Part shown: positions 33,395 to 45,689 of the stretch, piece by piece
Numbering within the stretch: position 1 is the stretch's first letter
How the letters are laid out: each line of letters starts with the position of its first letter
Source: Monocercomonoides exilis
Lineage: Eukaryota; Preaxostyla; Oxymonadida; Polymastigidae
Assembly (NCBI GenBank): GCA_001643675.2
Contig: LSRY02000037.1
Location: forward strand, 678,501-742,500
DNA length: 64,000 nucleotides
Direction of reading: 5' to 3'
Position numbers and translations under genes: made by a program
Notes under the pieces: generated by a model
Databases searched by the model: none
Seen by the model: the letters and a program-made list of their open reading frames with translations, nothing else
What the model was told of the DNA's origin: nothing

Positions 33395-33600
33395 ACCTTC
33401 TTCCTCTTCCTCTTCTTCTTCTTCTTCTTCTTCTTCTTTTTCTTCTTCTTCTTTTTCTTCTTCCTCTTCTTCTTATTCTCTTTTTCAAATTTCTCTTCCA
33501 CATCCTCTTATTTTTTCTTCACAACTCGATTCATCTTCTTCTTTTCCTTCTCCTTCTTCCCCTTCTTCAATTCTCCCAAATCCCCTTCTTATCTTTCTTT
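33395..33600 (+). repeat. TCT-rich microsatellite and pyrimidine tract
   Basis: Long TCT/TTC runs from about 33403 to 33480, followed by further pyrimidine-rich sequence. It continues the Ser-coding bias of the preceding exon and no independent gene is seen. Confidence 0.75.
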
Positions 33601-33699
33601 CTCTCAGAGTTAAGAATGAAAGATTTCAAGGTGTGTCGTTTCATCTGTTTCTTCCTTAACACGAAAGTCTGAAAACATCTATACGAAAGGCAGAGGAGA

Positions 33700-34970
33700 G
33701 AGATGACACTCAATGCAGCGCCGAGTGAATCAACAGTTGAGGAGTCACTAAGAGGTGCCTGGAAGGATGACTCCGCCTTCTCATTTGAACGAGGGGATAT
33801 TGAGTGCACTGGAGTTGGAGGAGACGAGGTTGCAGCTGGCGGTGAAAGAAAATATACAAATGGAAAGGATATTGCTGGTGAGTTGGAAGCTGTCGGCATG
33901 CACACTCCAACAGAGCTTGTCGAGCGAGATGGCAGGGAAGACGAAATGTGTCATGCTGAAGAAGCATATTGACTGATTTCACAGTAAGATGAAAATAACA
34001 ACACTGCCCATTGCAACGGCAAGATCTGTAGCGATGAGATGCTCAACAAAGTTGCTGATGTCATCACCGAGCAGGAGCAGGGGCTGGCAGCACTGAGGGC
34101 GGAGAGGTTGGCGTGGGAGAGGAAGAGGGAGGAAGCGGGGAGAGCACGAAGAGCAGGGCAGGCGAGGTGGAGGGAATGGACAGATATGTTGGAGAGGTGA
34201 AGGATGCCTCGGCAAGAACAAAGATGGGTGGAGTTGAGGCGGACGAGCTGGTCAGCCGCGGAAAAGAGGAAGGAGGACACAGCTAGTTATCCGTCGAGGA
34301 GGTTGAAGAGGGAAGAGTGGGCTGATCCAGAGGGAGTTTTCTGTTGAGCGGCAGATGTATAACACAGTTGTGGAGATGAAGTCGCAGGGGTCAAGCAGGG
34401 AGCTGACCTGGCGGGCAGAGGAGCCGGTGTCTTGGTCGATGAATATATGGTGTGCGCGGTGGAAGGTGATTAAGGGGAGGAGGTTGACAACATGGTCGGG
34501 GTCGGTGGGAGGAGTGGGAGGCGATGGAGGGGGTGAAGGAAGGGAGGTGAAGTGGAGGTAGAAAATAAGAGGGGGAGGTGGGCGCCGGCTGTGTCCAGCA
34601 CGAATTCGCTGAGCTCATCGATGGCAAACACCACGCGCTCGAGGGTCAACTGTCTAATAGCGTCTGCCTCCCCCAAGAACACCCAGCTGCTCAATCCATG
34701 GGTCAGTGCCTGGCCTCGCCGCCTCCTCTGGCCTCACAGCGATCTTTACACATCCCCCGCCTTCGCTCCCCTTCTCCCCACCCCTGCCATCTTTACACAC
34801 CCGTTGCACTCCACCACGCTGCTGCCCCCAGTGCACTTGATCTGTGAAAACATTGTGCTCACCATTTCGCCCAGTGTTTCTTCTTCGCACAGCACCAGCC
34901 TCAAAGAGCTGATAATTATCAGCCCGAAAACCATCCTCTCCACTTTCTGAAGTTACCCTTGTATCTTCAA
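33700..34970 (+). pseudogene. GC-richer coiled-coil gene remnants
   Basis: Several + strand segments look like former exons. 33703-33972 encodes an acidic stretch (DIECTGVGGDEVAAGGERKY). About 34000-34195 encodes NGKICSDEMLNKVADVITEQ then EQGLAALRAERLAWERKREE, a convincing charged helix ending in a stop. 34355-34560 encodes MYNTVVEMKSQGSSRELTWR and more. Frames change between them and stops are frequent. The opposite strand also has long open frames, so the strand is not certain. No domain was recognised. Confidence 0.4.
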
Positions 34971-35699
34971 TCAGAATTGAAACTGAACCAAGAATGGCTG
35001 TTGAAGAATTCTATGAATCTTAGTGATATATCTGTGCAGCTTTCAAAGTGATTTTCGAAGAGGAAGAAATAGCGCAGAGAAGCTTATTCAAAAAATAGTT
35101 GAATGGAATGTTCACAAAGCAAATTAGGCTATGCTAAAAAAAAACAGATGATAAAAAAGATGTGTTCATAATAGTTGTGAGCTTTTTTAGTGAAAAAAGT
35201 GAAATTTTTCGTATTTCTTTTTTATTTTTTTTATTCTTTCTTTGTAATTTTCAAAAAATAACTTTGATCAATCTATTTAAATAACTTCTTTAAAGTATTA
35301 TTAATTTCCAAGCTAATATCAACTTCTAAATGTTGTATATCTGATAAATATCTAGTTTAACTATTATATTATTTTATGTGTGCTTTTGAAAATTGATCGT
35401 TTTCAACTAAAGTTCTAAGATCTTCAAAATTAATTTATAAATTTCTTTGTAATAACTCACAAAACTAATTTTCATATTAAAAAATTATTGATTTCATATA
35501 GTTATTATTGTAATCATGTTGTATTAACGATTAAGCAAGCATCTTGTTCTCTTTATTGAATTCTTTATATTTTTGAATAATTTTTTATATTTTTTTCAAA
35601 ATATGAAATAAAATCAATTGGAAACAAATTAAAATCAGTAAATAAAAAATAATAATAACATATTAAACCTTATTTTCATGTAATTTCAACTGAAAATTC

Positions 35700-35774
35700 A
35701 TTTATCACCCCCACCCTTAATTAAAATTTTTGATCAAACGTCGGAATTTTTTATGATGTCAAAAAAAATCACCC
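35700..35774 (-). repeat. Dispersed AT-rich repeat, truncated copy C
   Basis: Read on the minus strand from 35774 it starts GGGTGATTTTTTTTGACATC then ATAAAAAATT and soon after TGATCAAAAAT. This matches the first part of the copies starting at 9767 and 45262. Similarity is lost after about 75 bases. Confidence 0.6.
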
Positions 35775-36050
35775 ATTTGACAAATTTCAAAGCACATTCA
35801 ACATATCACTTTCCATATTGATCGGTGCAGGGTGATAGTGAAAGTGCTTTAATAATGATAGAAATTAACCCACTAAAAATGAAACATTTATTATTTGGCC
35901 CAACAAAAACAAATAATCAACAAAAATTAACATACAGACAGCAGAGTTCATTAATTTTTGTAAGCTATACAAAGAGATACGGAAATATAAATATAAAATT
36001 GATGATCACATCCATTATTTTTTTATTTTTCGCATTTTAAAAACTAAACA

Positions 36051-36148
36051 TGACAGACGAAGTTTCGTCAAATAATTACAATTTTAAAATAATTAGAAAG
36101 AGAGTGCTTTTCAAATGCTATTTGCATTTTTACTTAACTCGTCTGTCA
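36051..36148. repeat. Small inverted-repeat candidate (98 bp)
   Basis: TGACAGACGA (36051-36060) is perfectly inverted at 36139-36148. The interior is AT-rich and noncoding. There is no clear target duplication, so its identity as a tiny MITE is tentative. Confidence 0.35.
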
Positions 36149-36645
36149 ATAAGATTATATCTCGCCGAAAGAAATATTTGTTGAAGAATCCTGTTGAAAA
36201 TATTGAAATTGCAGAATAAAGCTGCAACGTATTTGATGGAGGAGAAGAAGCATGATAAAATCATTCACATAAATTTTCTCTGAAGGAGTCAATCAAAATC
36301 GAAATCTTTCTCTCTTTTTTTCTCCTGTTTGTCCATTCTTCCAATCAGCATCAAAAGCTCTCCCGATTTTTCACTTGATTTATGTCAGGAACAAATATCA
36401 ACTGATGATTCTCTTCAGTCCCTCAATCGTTATTTGAAATTCTTCCTTCTTCATTTGAACATTTCTTCGTTCCATTCTCAAAACACTTTCGTTGAAATGA
36501 TCTTCTCAAAAAAAGAGCAGCTGACTTCTTTTTTTGTTGCTGCTCCATTTTATTTTGAATGAGTGGGCAAACAAAACAAGTATTTTTTCACAAAAATTTC
36601 AAATGTCTGAGTTTGTGGCTATTCTGTGAAACGATAAAAAAGAAA

Positions 36646-37630
36646 TAGGGTCATATTTTTATTAGTACCCCGTTTTTTATTAGATCCTAAATTTTTTTTT
36701 CTCAAATTGCTTCATATAGAAGCTTATACGCAATGAGTATAATTTTAAAACAAATAATATATTATTATAAGGTTGTATACCAAATATTTTTGAAAATCAT
36801 TTCTTTAGATAAAAGATCTGAATTATTTAAGTTTTATTTTTTGATCAATGTTTTGCTCGTTTCTCCATGATTTTTTGAAACCGAGTGTTTTCCTTGTTGG
36901 CATTGTTTTTGAACTTTTCTTTTTAACATTTTTGATTATTTTATAACATGAAAAACTCTTTTTTTTCACTAGTTTTCACACCTCTCCTTTTTTTTGTAAA
37001 ACTGAAATTTTGAAGAAATATGTTGTTATTTTTTGAATTAATCAAGCGTGCATGATTTGCAAATTAGTATATCAAATAATAAATGTGATGAAAAATTGAA
37101 TTAAAAAGTATTTTTATCAGAAAATGAAAAAGATGATATTTTGTATTTCTCGTTTTATTTTTCATACACACATAAATTTCAAAGAAAGCTTAAATATATA
37201 ACATTACATAAGATAATGCATCGTTGAAAAACAATCAATCTTATTAAAAACAATTTCCTTTGTTGATATTATCGATTTACGAAACAAAGGAGAGGTGTGA
37301 AAACTAGTGAAAAAAAAGAGTTTTTCATGTTATAAAATAATCAAAAATGTTAAAAAGAAAAGTTCAAAAACAATGCCAACAAGGAAAACACTCGGTTTCA
37401 AAAAATCATGGAGAAACGAGCAAAACATTGATCAAAAAATAAAACTTAAATAATTCAGATCTTTTATCTAAAGAAATGATTTTCAAAAATATTTGGTATA
37501 CAACCTTATAATAATATATTATTTGTTTTAAAATTATACTCATTGCGTATAAGCTTCTATATGAAGCAATTTGAGAAAAAAAAATTTAGGATCTAATAAA
37601 AAACGGGGTACTAATAAAAATATGACCCTA
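36646..37630. mobile_element. Foldback (long-TIR) MITE-like element 2, TA-flanked
   Basis: Runs 36648-37628 with TA on both sides (36646-36647 and 37629-37630). Arms of 343 bases (36648-36990 and 37286-37628) are near-perfect inverted copies around a spacer of about 295 bases without a gene. The left end begins GGGTCATATTTTTATTAG and the right end is its complement. It shares the TA-GGGTCA end with the element at 604-1615, but the rest of the sequence is unrelated. Non-autonomous. Confidence 0.88.
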
Positions 37631-38036
37631 GATATAATTTTGGAGTTACAAAAACAAAAACAAAAGCATCAATTTTTGAGTTGAAATTTGAATTGACTCT
37701 CTTTTTCTCAAACATTTACATCATTTGCAAATTATTTATCACGCAATCCAACAAAAATTATCAACTGAAAAGGGTAGCAAACAACTTTTGCGGATGAAAA
37801 AAATAATTAAAAAAGAAAAAGCAAGCACAGTGGAAATCAACATATGAAACAGTTCATTTCTTCAAATATTTACTGAACAGTCAGAAACAGATAATACAGA
37901 AAAAATATATTTGTTTATCAAACAAAAAACTCTCAAAGTTTTGTTAAAATGATTTATTAATGCAAAAAAGAAAAGAAAAGAAAAAGAAAAAGAAAAAACG
38001 ATTTTTGAGTAATAAAATCAAACAAAAAGAATTTGG
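37631..38036. other. AT-rich intergenic stretch
   Basis: Nothing is supported here beyond A-rich tracts (for example the AAAAG repeats near 37965-38000) immediately downstream of the minus-strand armadillo-like gene. Confidence 0.5.
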
Positions 38037-39350
38037 TTAAACATTAACAAAATAATCAGAAATATTTCCTGACAATTCTCGATAAATATTTTTTCGAAAA
38101 GAAATTACTCCATGAAAGCATGTGATGAAATCATCGTATCCTTCTTCCTCAAACCTTTCAAATATCTTTCTTTTCAATTCTTTTCTTTCCTCCTTTTCCT
38201 TTTCATCATCCTTCTTTTCTTTCAATCGCCATGAAATATTAAAAAAGAAATACAAACATTTCCACATAATTTCATCATCCAAAGTTGATTGTTTCATTTG
38301 CTCCAAAAATAGATCTATTACACCTTTCTTCACAAAAGCATCAATTTCCATATTCCTCTTTTCTGATGCATTTCGAAGCAACCCGAGGCATCCATTGAGA
38401 ATATCTTTGTGGTTGTCCCTTGATGCTAGAAATAATTTCACGATGCAGTCGATGAGTCCTTCACATTCTTCGTTCCACAATGTGTTTGAGTACAAGAACT
38501 CCCAAATCACACTGATCCATCTCTTGATAAAAAGCACTTCTTTCACTTCTGTTTCTTTTCCCACCTTTTTTCTCTTCCAATCCACATTTCTTTTCAGTTC
38601 TTCGATTTCTCTTCTTGCTTCTCTAGCAAAATGTAGTTCATTCGTAATCAGTTCTTCCAAGCTTTCGTCGCTGAAAAAGCCTATTGTTAAAAACATCCAA
38701 GCAGACCGATAGGCAAGTCGCGTCAGATTCTGATGTTCCTGGTGATATTTTATAATTTCAGTTATCTCATTCAAATACAGTTTTTGTTCAATTTTCTTGT
38801 TAAAAAAAGAGGGAAAAAATCAATAATGTCAAAAAGGAAATAGAAATGCTCATACAGTTCCATCATCAATGCAACTTAAACACAATAAAGCCATTTCCAC
38901 TTCTTTTTGTGTTTCCTCGTTTTCCTCTTTCTTCAACGCAACTTTCAGAAGGCAAGGCACACAAATTGGTGTCAATTCATCTGAAAGGATGTGGAAATTC
39001 AGCAAAGTGAAACATTCGCAAAGATCAACCAAAAGTCTTTCGTTCTTTTCTTCTTTTTTCTCTTCTTCTTCAATGATCATTTCCTGAAATCGATCATTCA
39101 AAGAAGAATAATCATTTACAAATTCATAAAAGTATTTCAACATTTTGCAATATCCAACATGCTTCAACAACAAGATTACATTCTCCACTGAAAGTTTCTT
39201 TTCTTCAATCATATCATCAATTTTTTCATACAGTTCTCTCTTGAAAATTGATCCAAATTCTTCTTTATTCATTTCATTAACCATTTCATTCATTTCCTCT
39301 ATTTTCTGCATTTGTTCTTCCTCATAGCACTCTTCAATTCCATCAAACAA
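38037..39350 (-). CDS. Armadillo-like repeat protein, oxymonad family, copy 1
   Basis: Two exons on the minus strand (39350-38856 and 38795-38037) joined across a 60-base GT-AG intron give about 417 codons ending TAA (ISDYFVNV). The protein is all-helical and acidic, with repeated helix pairs (CECFTLLNFHILSDELTPIC, PCLLKVALKKEENEETQKEV, LTRLAYRSAWMFLTIGFF, DCIVKLFLASRDNHKDILNG, CLGLLRNASEKRNMEIDAFV). These resemble armadillo/HEAT folds, and from memory the family is large in Monocercomonoides. The first codon of the open frame is TTG. Upstream, CTAAC followed by a possible acceptor GAAG near 39352-39354 suggests a short 5' exon with the true ATG. The central 1.06 kb is matched in inverted orientation at 43325-44380. 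Confidence 0.75.
38796..38855 (-). other. Intron of armadillo-like gene copy 1
   Basis: 60 bases, donor GTATGA, acceptor AACAAG. It joins IDDGT to KIEQKLYLNEI in frame. It appears identical to the intron of the inverted copy. Confidence 0.8.
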
Positions 39351-42240
39351 TGCTTCAAAATTATAAAGTTAGAAAGAAATGCAATAACCAAAAATACAAA
39401 TGCAGCAATGGATGCAAACCAGTGAACTTTTCGGTGATGCTCATTTCCTTCGACTTTTTGCAAAGCACATCATTCGGAAGACATCAACATTTTTATCAAT
39501 CCAAATGAAAAGAATAATCGAGGCAGAGAAATAATAACAAATATGAATTCTCAAAACTATCTGGAAAATGCCTTTCCTCATACCATCCTTTTTATAAAAG
39601 TACTTTTGGAAAGGTATTGCAGAGTAAAAGAACGCTTATCCTCAGTTTGTTTGCTGTTATGGATTCTTTGATCGATAAATGATCTTTGAAAACGAATGGA
39701 AATTTTTTTCCCCAAGATGAGAGTTTGGCTATAAATATATCTTTTGGAATGTGGGATATTATTTTGCATGGTCGAACGAGACAGCAATGGCTGAGAATTG
39801 ATTTTGGAATTTAGAGAGACGATTTCATAAAAAACATCTTGGAAGGAAATTCAACTGTATTTTAAAAGTCAATTTTTTGCACGAATACATTTTTTTGTTG
39901 TTCTTGTTCATCTTTAAGATGATTCCATACTTGGTTTTCTCCGAGCGCAAGAATCTGATAAATAATATAATTGGTTATGCATTTGCTTTTCTGAGGAGAA
40001 TATCAGAAGAGCGCTGGATGCAGAGATGCAATCGGCAGACAGGAATTGCATACTTTTTGCGTTCATTTGGGAGAGTGGATGAATAACAAATTTGATTTCC
40101 AAGTTTTTGGATGAGAGCGAAAAGGAATGACAACAATTGGACAGTTATTGGAAAGAATAAAATTCGGAGATATTTTTTTCAGGAAAAAAAATGGATGAAA
40201 ACATAGAAAGAAGGATATTTAAGGAGAAAAAAGGATGATGGAGAAAGGAGCACAGGGAAACAATGGAAAAGGAGAATGGCAGCATCTGTGATTGAACAAT
40301 CTTCTGCATTTGCGATAGGGAGGGTGGATGTGTTCTTTTGAGGAATTTTTAAAATAAATGCAAAACTAATTATTTTTATGTATTTTTTAAGTCATTTTTC
40401 CATTCCAACCAACAGTATTTTTTTGTTGAGCTCCCTCCTCAGTGACAATCTATTTTAAGCAGTACTTTTGCGGGGAAAGAGTTTTCTTCCTAGCCTTTGC
40501 CATTCACCTTCCTCTGAAGAGTTCATCTGACTCATTTCATTTCATTCACGACAAACATCTTCTTCTTCCACATTTCTGTTCAACTTGTTTGATTGATGCG
40601 CTCCATCAAGCAAAACAGTTTTCATTTGATCAGACAACACACAACCATCTTTAATGATGTTTTTTGTTTCTTCGAAGAAACAGGTTCATTCCTTTCATCT
40701 GAGCACCCTCAATGAATGAAAGTGCAAAATCAACAGAACCAAGCCATGGACGAGTAATGATCGGTCGGCAGACGATAACCATATTTCAGACATGATGGAA
40801 CAAAACTCTGTCACAGAAGCACACAAAATGGATGAGTTGTTGGATGTTGAATGTGCGATTGCTCATTTGGAAGAGGAAAGATGAATTTGATGATGAGAAG
40901 AACAACGTGGAATGTTTGCATTGAAGAAAAGAGGAGAATGGGATGTTGAAAGAATGGAGATAGTTGTTTTGGATGGAACAAAGAGAAAGGGAGAATCTGA
41001 GATGAAGGCAGAAACGAGCTGAGAAAGAAGGAAGAAAAATAAGAGAATGTTATGAATGAAGAAATTTATTCGAAAAAAATGTCATATTTGCACTTCATTC
41101 AGACAGATTGACACAGGCTTCAACATTAACATTAACGTCTTCCTCTTCTTTTGCATCACTGTCTTCATTAAACAAAGTTTAAGTATTGTGATAAAATCTT
41201 CTTCTTCTTCCTCTGAAATTTGGGGGAACATTGTTATTCATTCCAAAATGTTCAAATGGGATTTTATCCTTCTGTTTGAAAGCAAACTTTGAAGAAGAAA
41301 GAAAAAAGACAAAGGAAATCCTTTTCTGTTTCTTCTCCTTCATTCAAATAGGACACTGAAAACAGATGAAATTCATATTTCTTTTCTCCTTCTTCATCAA
41401 CAACAATTGCTTCGAAAGGTTCTTCTCCTTCTCCTTCTCCTTCTTCTCCAACTTATTTGGATGATCAAACGAGGAAGGAAACAGAATCCCAAAAACAATT
41501 TGGTTAACAGGTTTCAAGAAATGCAAGCGAAGAAAGAGAAAGTGATGAGGATGATTGTCTGGAAAGCAGAGGAAGAAAAAGAAAGAAGTTGATGATGAGG
41601 AGAAATCCTTCAGACAATCATCAAAAAATGAAAGCAGAATTCAAGAAACACATCAAAAAAGACTTCTTTCTTTTGCTTCACCCAAAGCCTGCTCAACTTT
41701 CTTTCCATCACCATTGAAGAATCAGTTGTTGTTTATCGTGTCTTTTCAGTATGTTCAGCAACTGCAAAAGAGGATGATTTGACAAGAGATGATCTTTGAA
41801 GAGAAAACAAAGCTGAAGATGAAACATCCCGAGAGTGTCAGATGAGAAATGAGTGAAAAGACAGGCGTTTCTTCTTTCATTGAGTGTGCTATTTGTTGAC
41901 AAAATTAAAGGATTGAAGAGACATTCAAAAAGTGATATCCATTTATTCTCATCAGCCATTGGGATAAGATGTGGAAGCCATTGAAGTCTAACGAAGAGTT
42001 TCTTGTTTGCTCCAAAAAGAGAAAAGTGTGCGCAAAAGGAAGTATTCGGACAATAAATTTGAATTCACTTCTGCTCTCTTCATTCTTTTGGTTGAGGAGC
42101 AGAATTCTCTGATCCATTTCTTCTGGGTTTTTGATGAACAATTGTTTATGTTGTTGAATTGTTGCTCTTCCTGGATCCTTCTCATTGCACAGCTGCATTT
42201 GTGGTATTTCTCATCTGATCGTTATTCAATCAATGAAAAA
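39351..42240. other. Mixed, decayed sequence between the two armadillo-like genes
   Basis: No intact gene is recognised. Short coding-like pieces occur on + (GYAFAFLRRISEERWMQRCN near 39975; EREKVMRMIVWKAEEEKERS near 41530-41592) and on - (IQEEQQFNNINNCSSKTQKK near 42140-42185). Stops and frame changes are frequent. It may hold several old gene fragments, but I cannot name any. Confidence 0.4.
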
Positions 42241-43150
42241 TGACTTTTTTGTGTTTAAAGCATTTGATCAAAACAAAAGAAAAATGTCTTCTTCATCCGT
42301 TGTTACTTTCCCACCTGTAGTTTGTCCTGCCATCCTTGATGTTGGAGATGTTATTCAAGAATAATCATAAATTGTTCATTTTGTGATGAAACCATTTTGC
42401 CATTGCTTTCTGCTGTTTGACTGATTTTTGATTCGAGTTGTCAATTCCTTTTCAATATTTGGTTTTTTTTTTTCATTCATAAATCCGATGAGTCATCTTG
42501 AATGAAAACTGAAAATTAAAAAATAAGAAAATGATCAAATAAAATTCATCAAGCATGCAATTATTTGTTTTCATTATTATCAATCTGAACATTGTTTGAA
42601 AACAGTCTAATAAGACTTTCCTTTCAAGAAATTTGATAGTTTTATTTCTTTTTCTTTTTGATGACAATAACCATATCTGCGTGATTGAAATATCCAATTT
42701 CACACCAATAAAAAACAAACTCACTTTGCAAAATGTGAAAGATAAACGAAATCTCTATCTTTTCACAAATATCTTTTGTTGGTTAGATCAAAAAGAAACA
42801 AAAGATTCTCATTTCTGGACTTATACATCCAATCCTTGAGGCTTCATTGCGCTCCGTTTTGCACTTCTTTTTATATAACAAAAACAATACAGTTTGTATT
42901 GCGAATTATTATATTTTGCAAGATAACCAACGATGTTTGGATTTATCTTTTATTTTTTTTTATTTACCAGGCTTTGCCCTTCTTTTTGAATATTTTTTTG
43001 GAATAAACAGAATGAGTTTGCCAAATGATGATAAATGTGAAAAAGGAGTTCAGGCTATGACCAGAACTGAGAAATTTTCAAGTTTGCCATTTTATTTTGA
43101 TTTAACAATTTTGAACAAAATTTTTGCTTATTTGAATTCGATTTGCAGAA
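42241..43150. other. AT-rich upstream region of armadillo-like copy 2
   Basis: No supported gene is seen. Hydrophobic, Phe-rich open frames (42633-43006) have AT-driven composition. Confidence 0.4.
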
Positions 43151-44437
43151 ATGCTCCATGAGATTAAGCGTTGCTGAGAAGATGAGAAAATGCAGAAAAC
43201 AAAGGTGTTGAATGGATTAATTGATGAAATGGATTATAAAGAATTCAAATCAGTTTTCACAAAGGAACTTTTCAATAAAATTCACCAAATGATTGAAGAA
43301 AAGACGTTACCATTGGAAAAAGCAATCTTGTTGTTGAAGCATGTTGGATATTGCAAAATGTTGAAATACTTTTATGAATTTGTAAATGATTATTCTTCTT
43401 TGAATGATCGATTTCAGGAAATGATCATTGAAGAAGAAGAGAAAAAAGAAGAAAAGAACGAAAGACTTTTGGTTGATCTTTGCGAATGTTTCACTTTGCT
43501 GAATTTCCACATCCTTTCAGATGAATTGACACCAATTTGTGTGCCTTGCCTTCTGAAAGTTGCGTTGAAGAAAGAGGAAAACGAGGAAACACAAAAAGAA
43601 GTGGAAATGGCTTTATTGTGTTTAAGTTGCATTGATGATGGAACTGTATGAGCATTTCTATTTCCTTTTTGACATTATTGATTTTTTCCCTCTTTTTTTA
43701 ACAAGAAAATTGAACAAAAACTGTATTTGAATGAGATAACTGAAATTATAAAATATCACCAGGAACATCAGAATCTGACGCGACTTGCCTATCGGTCTGC
43801 TTGGATGTTTTTAACAATAGGCTTTTTCAGCGACGAAAGCTTGGAAGAACTGATTACGAATGAACTACATTTTGCTAGAGAAGCAAGAAGAGAAATCGAA
43901 GAACTGAAAAGAAATGTGGATTGGAAGAGAAAAAAGGTGGGAAAAGAAACAGAAGTGAAAGAAGTGCTTTTTATCAAGAGATGGATCAGTGTGATTTGGG
44001 AGTTCTTGTACTCAAACACATTGTGGAACGAAGAATGTGAAGGACTCATCGACTGCATCGTGAAATTATTTCTAGCATCAAGGGACAACCACAAAGATAT
44101 TCTCAATGGATGCCTCGGGTTGCTTCGAAATGCATCAGAAAAGAGGAATATGGAAATTGATGCTTTTGTGAAGAAAGGTGTAATAGATCTATTTTTGGAG
44201 CAAATGAAACAATCAACTTTGGATGATGAAATTATGTGGAAATGTTTGTATTTCTTTTTTAATATTTCATGGCGATTGAAAGAAAAGAAGGATGATGAAA
44301 AGGAAAAGGAGGAAAGAAAAGAATTGAAAAGAAAGATATTTGAAAGGTTTGAGGAAGAAGGATACGATGATTTCATCACAAGTTTTCGTAAAATGTTTGA
44401 GACATTCAGCATAAATAATGTATTGGGTGATTTATAA
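43151..44437 (+). pseudogene. Armadillo-like repeat protein, copy 2 (chimeric)
   Basis: Two exons (to 43645 and 43706-44437) with the same 60-base intron as copy 1. From ATG 43151 the frame reads MLHEIKRC and then hits TGA at 43172-43174, exactly where family members have an ordinary residue before EDE. Translation could restart at ATG 43190, giving about 395 codons. The first 45 codons from 43190 differ from copy 1 (LNGLIDEMDYKEFKSVFTKE), then 43325-44380 appears identical in DNA, then the end differs again (SFRKMFETFSINNVLGDL). The sharp edges suggest gene conversion or a recombined duplicate. It may be a pseudogene or an N-terminally shortened gene. Confidence 0.7.
43646..43705 (+). other. 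Intron of armadillo-like gene copy 2
   Basis: 60 bases, donor GTATGAGC, acceptor TTTAACAAG, phase 0. Confidence 0.8.
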
Positions 44438-44740
44438 ACCCGAACTTTTTTATTATTTTGGTTAGAAATAAAAAAAAATTTTTTTTCAAGCTCTCATATT
44501 TTGATAATAAAAATTGAAATGATTAATAATATATATAATCAACAAGTTCTCTTTTCACAATTTTTCAAGAATTTTTCTGCTTTGATTCATCATTCAAAAT
44601 GTGAGATTTGCTAAATCTTTTTTTTTTGGTCTTTATGGTGCGAAAAAAATTTTTTCTTCTATTTTCATCATTGTTATTATTTCTTCTTTTTTTCTTCTTT
44701 CATTTCCTTTTTATTTTTCCATTCTTCAAGAAATTTTTGT
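44438..44740. other. AT-rich intergenic stretch
   Basis: Nothing supported. T-rich sequence with a Phe/Leu-only open frame. Confidence 0.5.
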
Positions 44741-45261
44741 TCAGCAATAATTATTCCAAAAAAAATCAAACCAATGTGTTCTCTTTTTCATTGTAACTGA
44801 AGGTTCCTTTGGAAGTGTTGATAGTACTGAATGCCACTCGTTTGAAAGCACGACGCTTTTCTTGAACGATGAAACAACAGTTGCAGGAAGTAATGCTGTC
44901 TGAAGAGCTTGTGGAAGAACGTTGGAGATGGCTTCACGTCGAAAAGAAATGGAAGAATCTGGAGGCACAGAATTCAGAGAGTTGAGGCATTTCTTGAAGA
45001 CTGCAAACACACCACGATCAAGAGGTTGTGTGATGTGTAAATTGTGAGAAAAAAAAGTGTCTTCATCAATGTTGTCATCGGTGAATTTCTGCCAGACATC
45101 TGACTGAGCCTGAGAAGAATAAGAACCCAAAAGAAGAAGACATCTTTCATGGTTCTTCATTAAAACATCCCTTCTTTCGATGATTCCAGCTAATAAAACC
45201 TCTTCTGCATATCTTTTTAAATTGCATTCTGTCATCCATCCATCGTTGTTATCCAAAACAT
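44741..45261 (-). pseudogene. pogo/Tigger-type (DDE_1) transposase fragment
   Basis: The minus-strand frame has RDVLMKNHERCLLLLGSYSS (position of the second catalytic Asp, here Gly-Ser), a spacer and then HNLHITQPLDRGVFAVFKKC. This is the conserved HxLQPLDxGVF signature of pogo-like DDE_1 transposases. The N-terminal DNA-binding part and first catalytic Asp are missing, because the sequence is cut at 45262 by the dispersed AT-rich repeat. It is a dead fragment. Confidence 0.75.
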
Positions 45262-45600
45262 GGGAGATTTTTTTTGAAATCATTAAAAAAGATCAAAAAT
45301 CGAAAAAATTAAATCTATTGCGGTTTTCATTGATCAAAGAGTTTTTTTTTATTTATTACAAGTATTTAGCTTTAATTTCTGTAATATATATTTGCTTTAT
45401 TTATTTATGCAAAAAAACACACCTTTTTTTTCACTTTTCGGGTAAAAAATTTTTTATGATCAAGTTTCAAAAAAAAAATGAAAAATCAATCTTTTAAAGG
45501 AAAATAGAAATTTCATAATTGGTAAAACAAAATATTGCAAAGAAAAAGTTTTCAAAGAAGACTATAAAAGAAAAAAAGAAAACAAAATTGTTGATTTTTA
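45262..45600 (+). repeat. Dispersed AT-rich repeat, copy B
   Basis: Begins GGGAGATTTTTTTTGAAATC and aligns along its length with 9767-10100. It truncates a pogo-type fragment on the left and precedes a beta-helix gene fragment on the right, the same arrangement as copy A. Confidence 0.65.
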
Positions 45601-45689
45601 TTGATCAAAAACAGTTAATTTTCTTTTTTTTTCCCCTCACCTTTGTATAACCAACAAATCTCCATTCCTTTTATTCGATTCCACAGCTA

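Larger units (their letters stand above)
34971..36645. other. AT-rich intergenic stretch with repeat relics
   Basis: No supported gene is seen. It contains a truncated inverted copy (35700-35774) of the dispersed repeat and a small inverted-repeat candidate (36051-36148). Open frames at 35825-36040 and 36329-36562 have no recognisable features. Confidence 0.5.
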
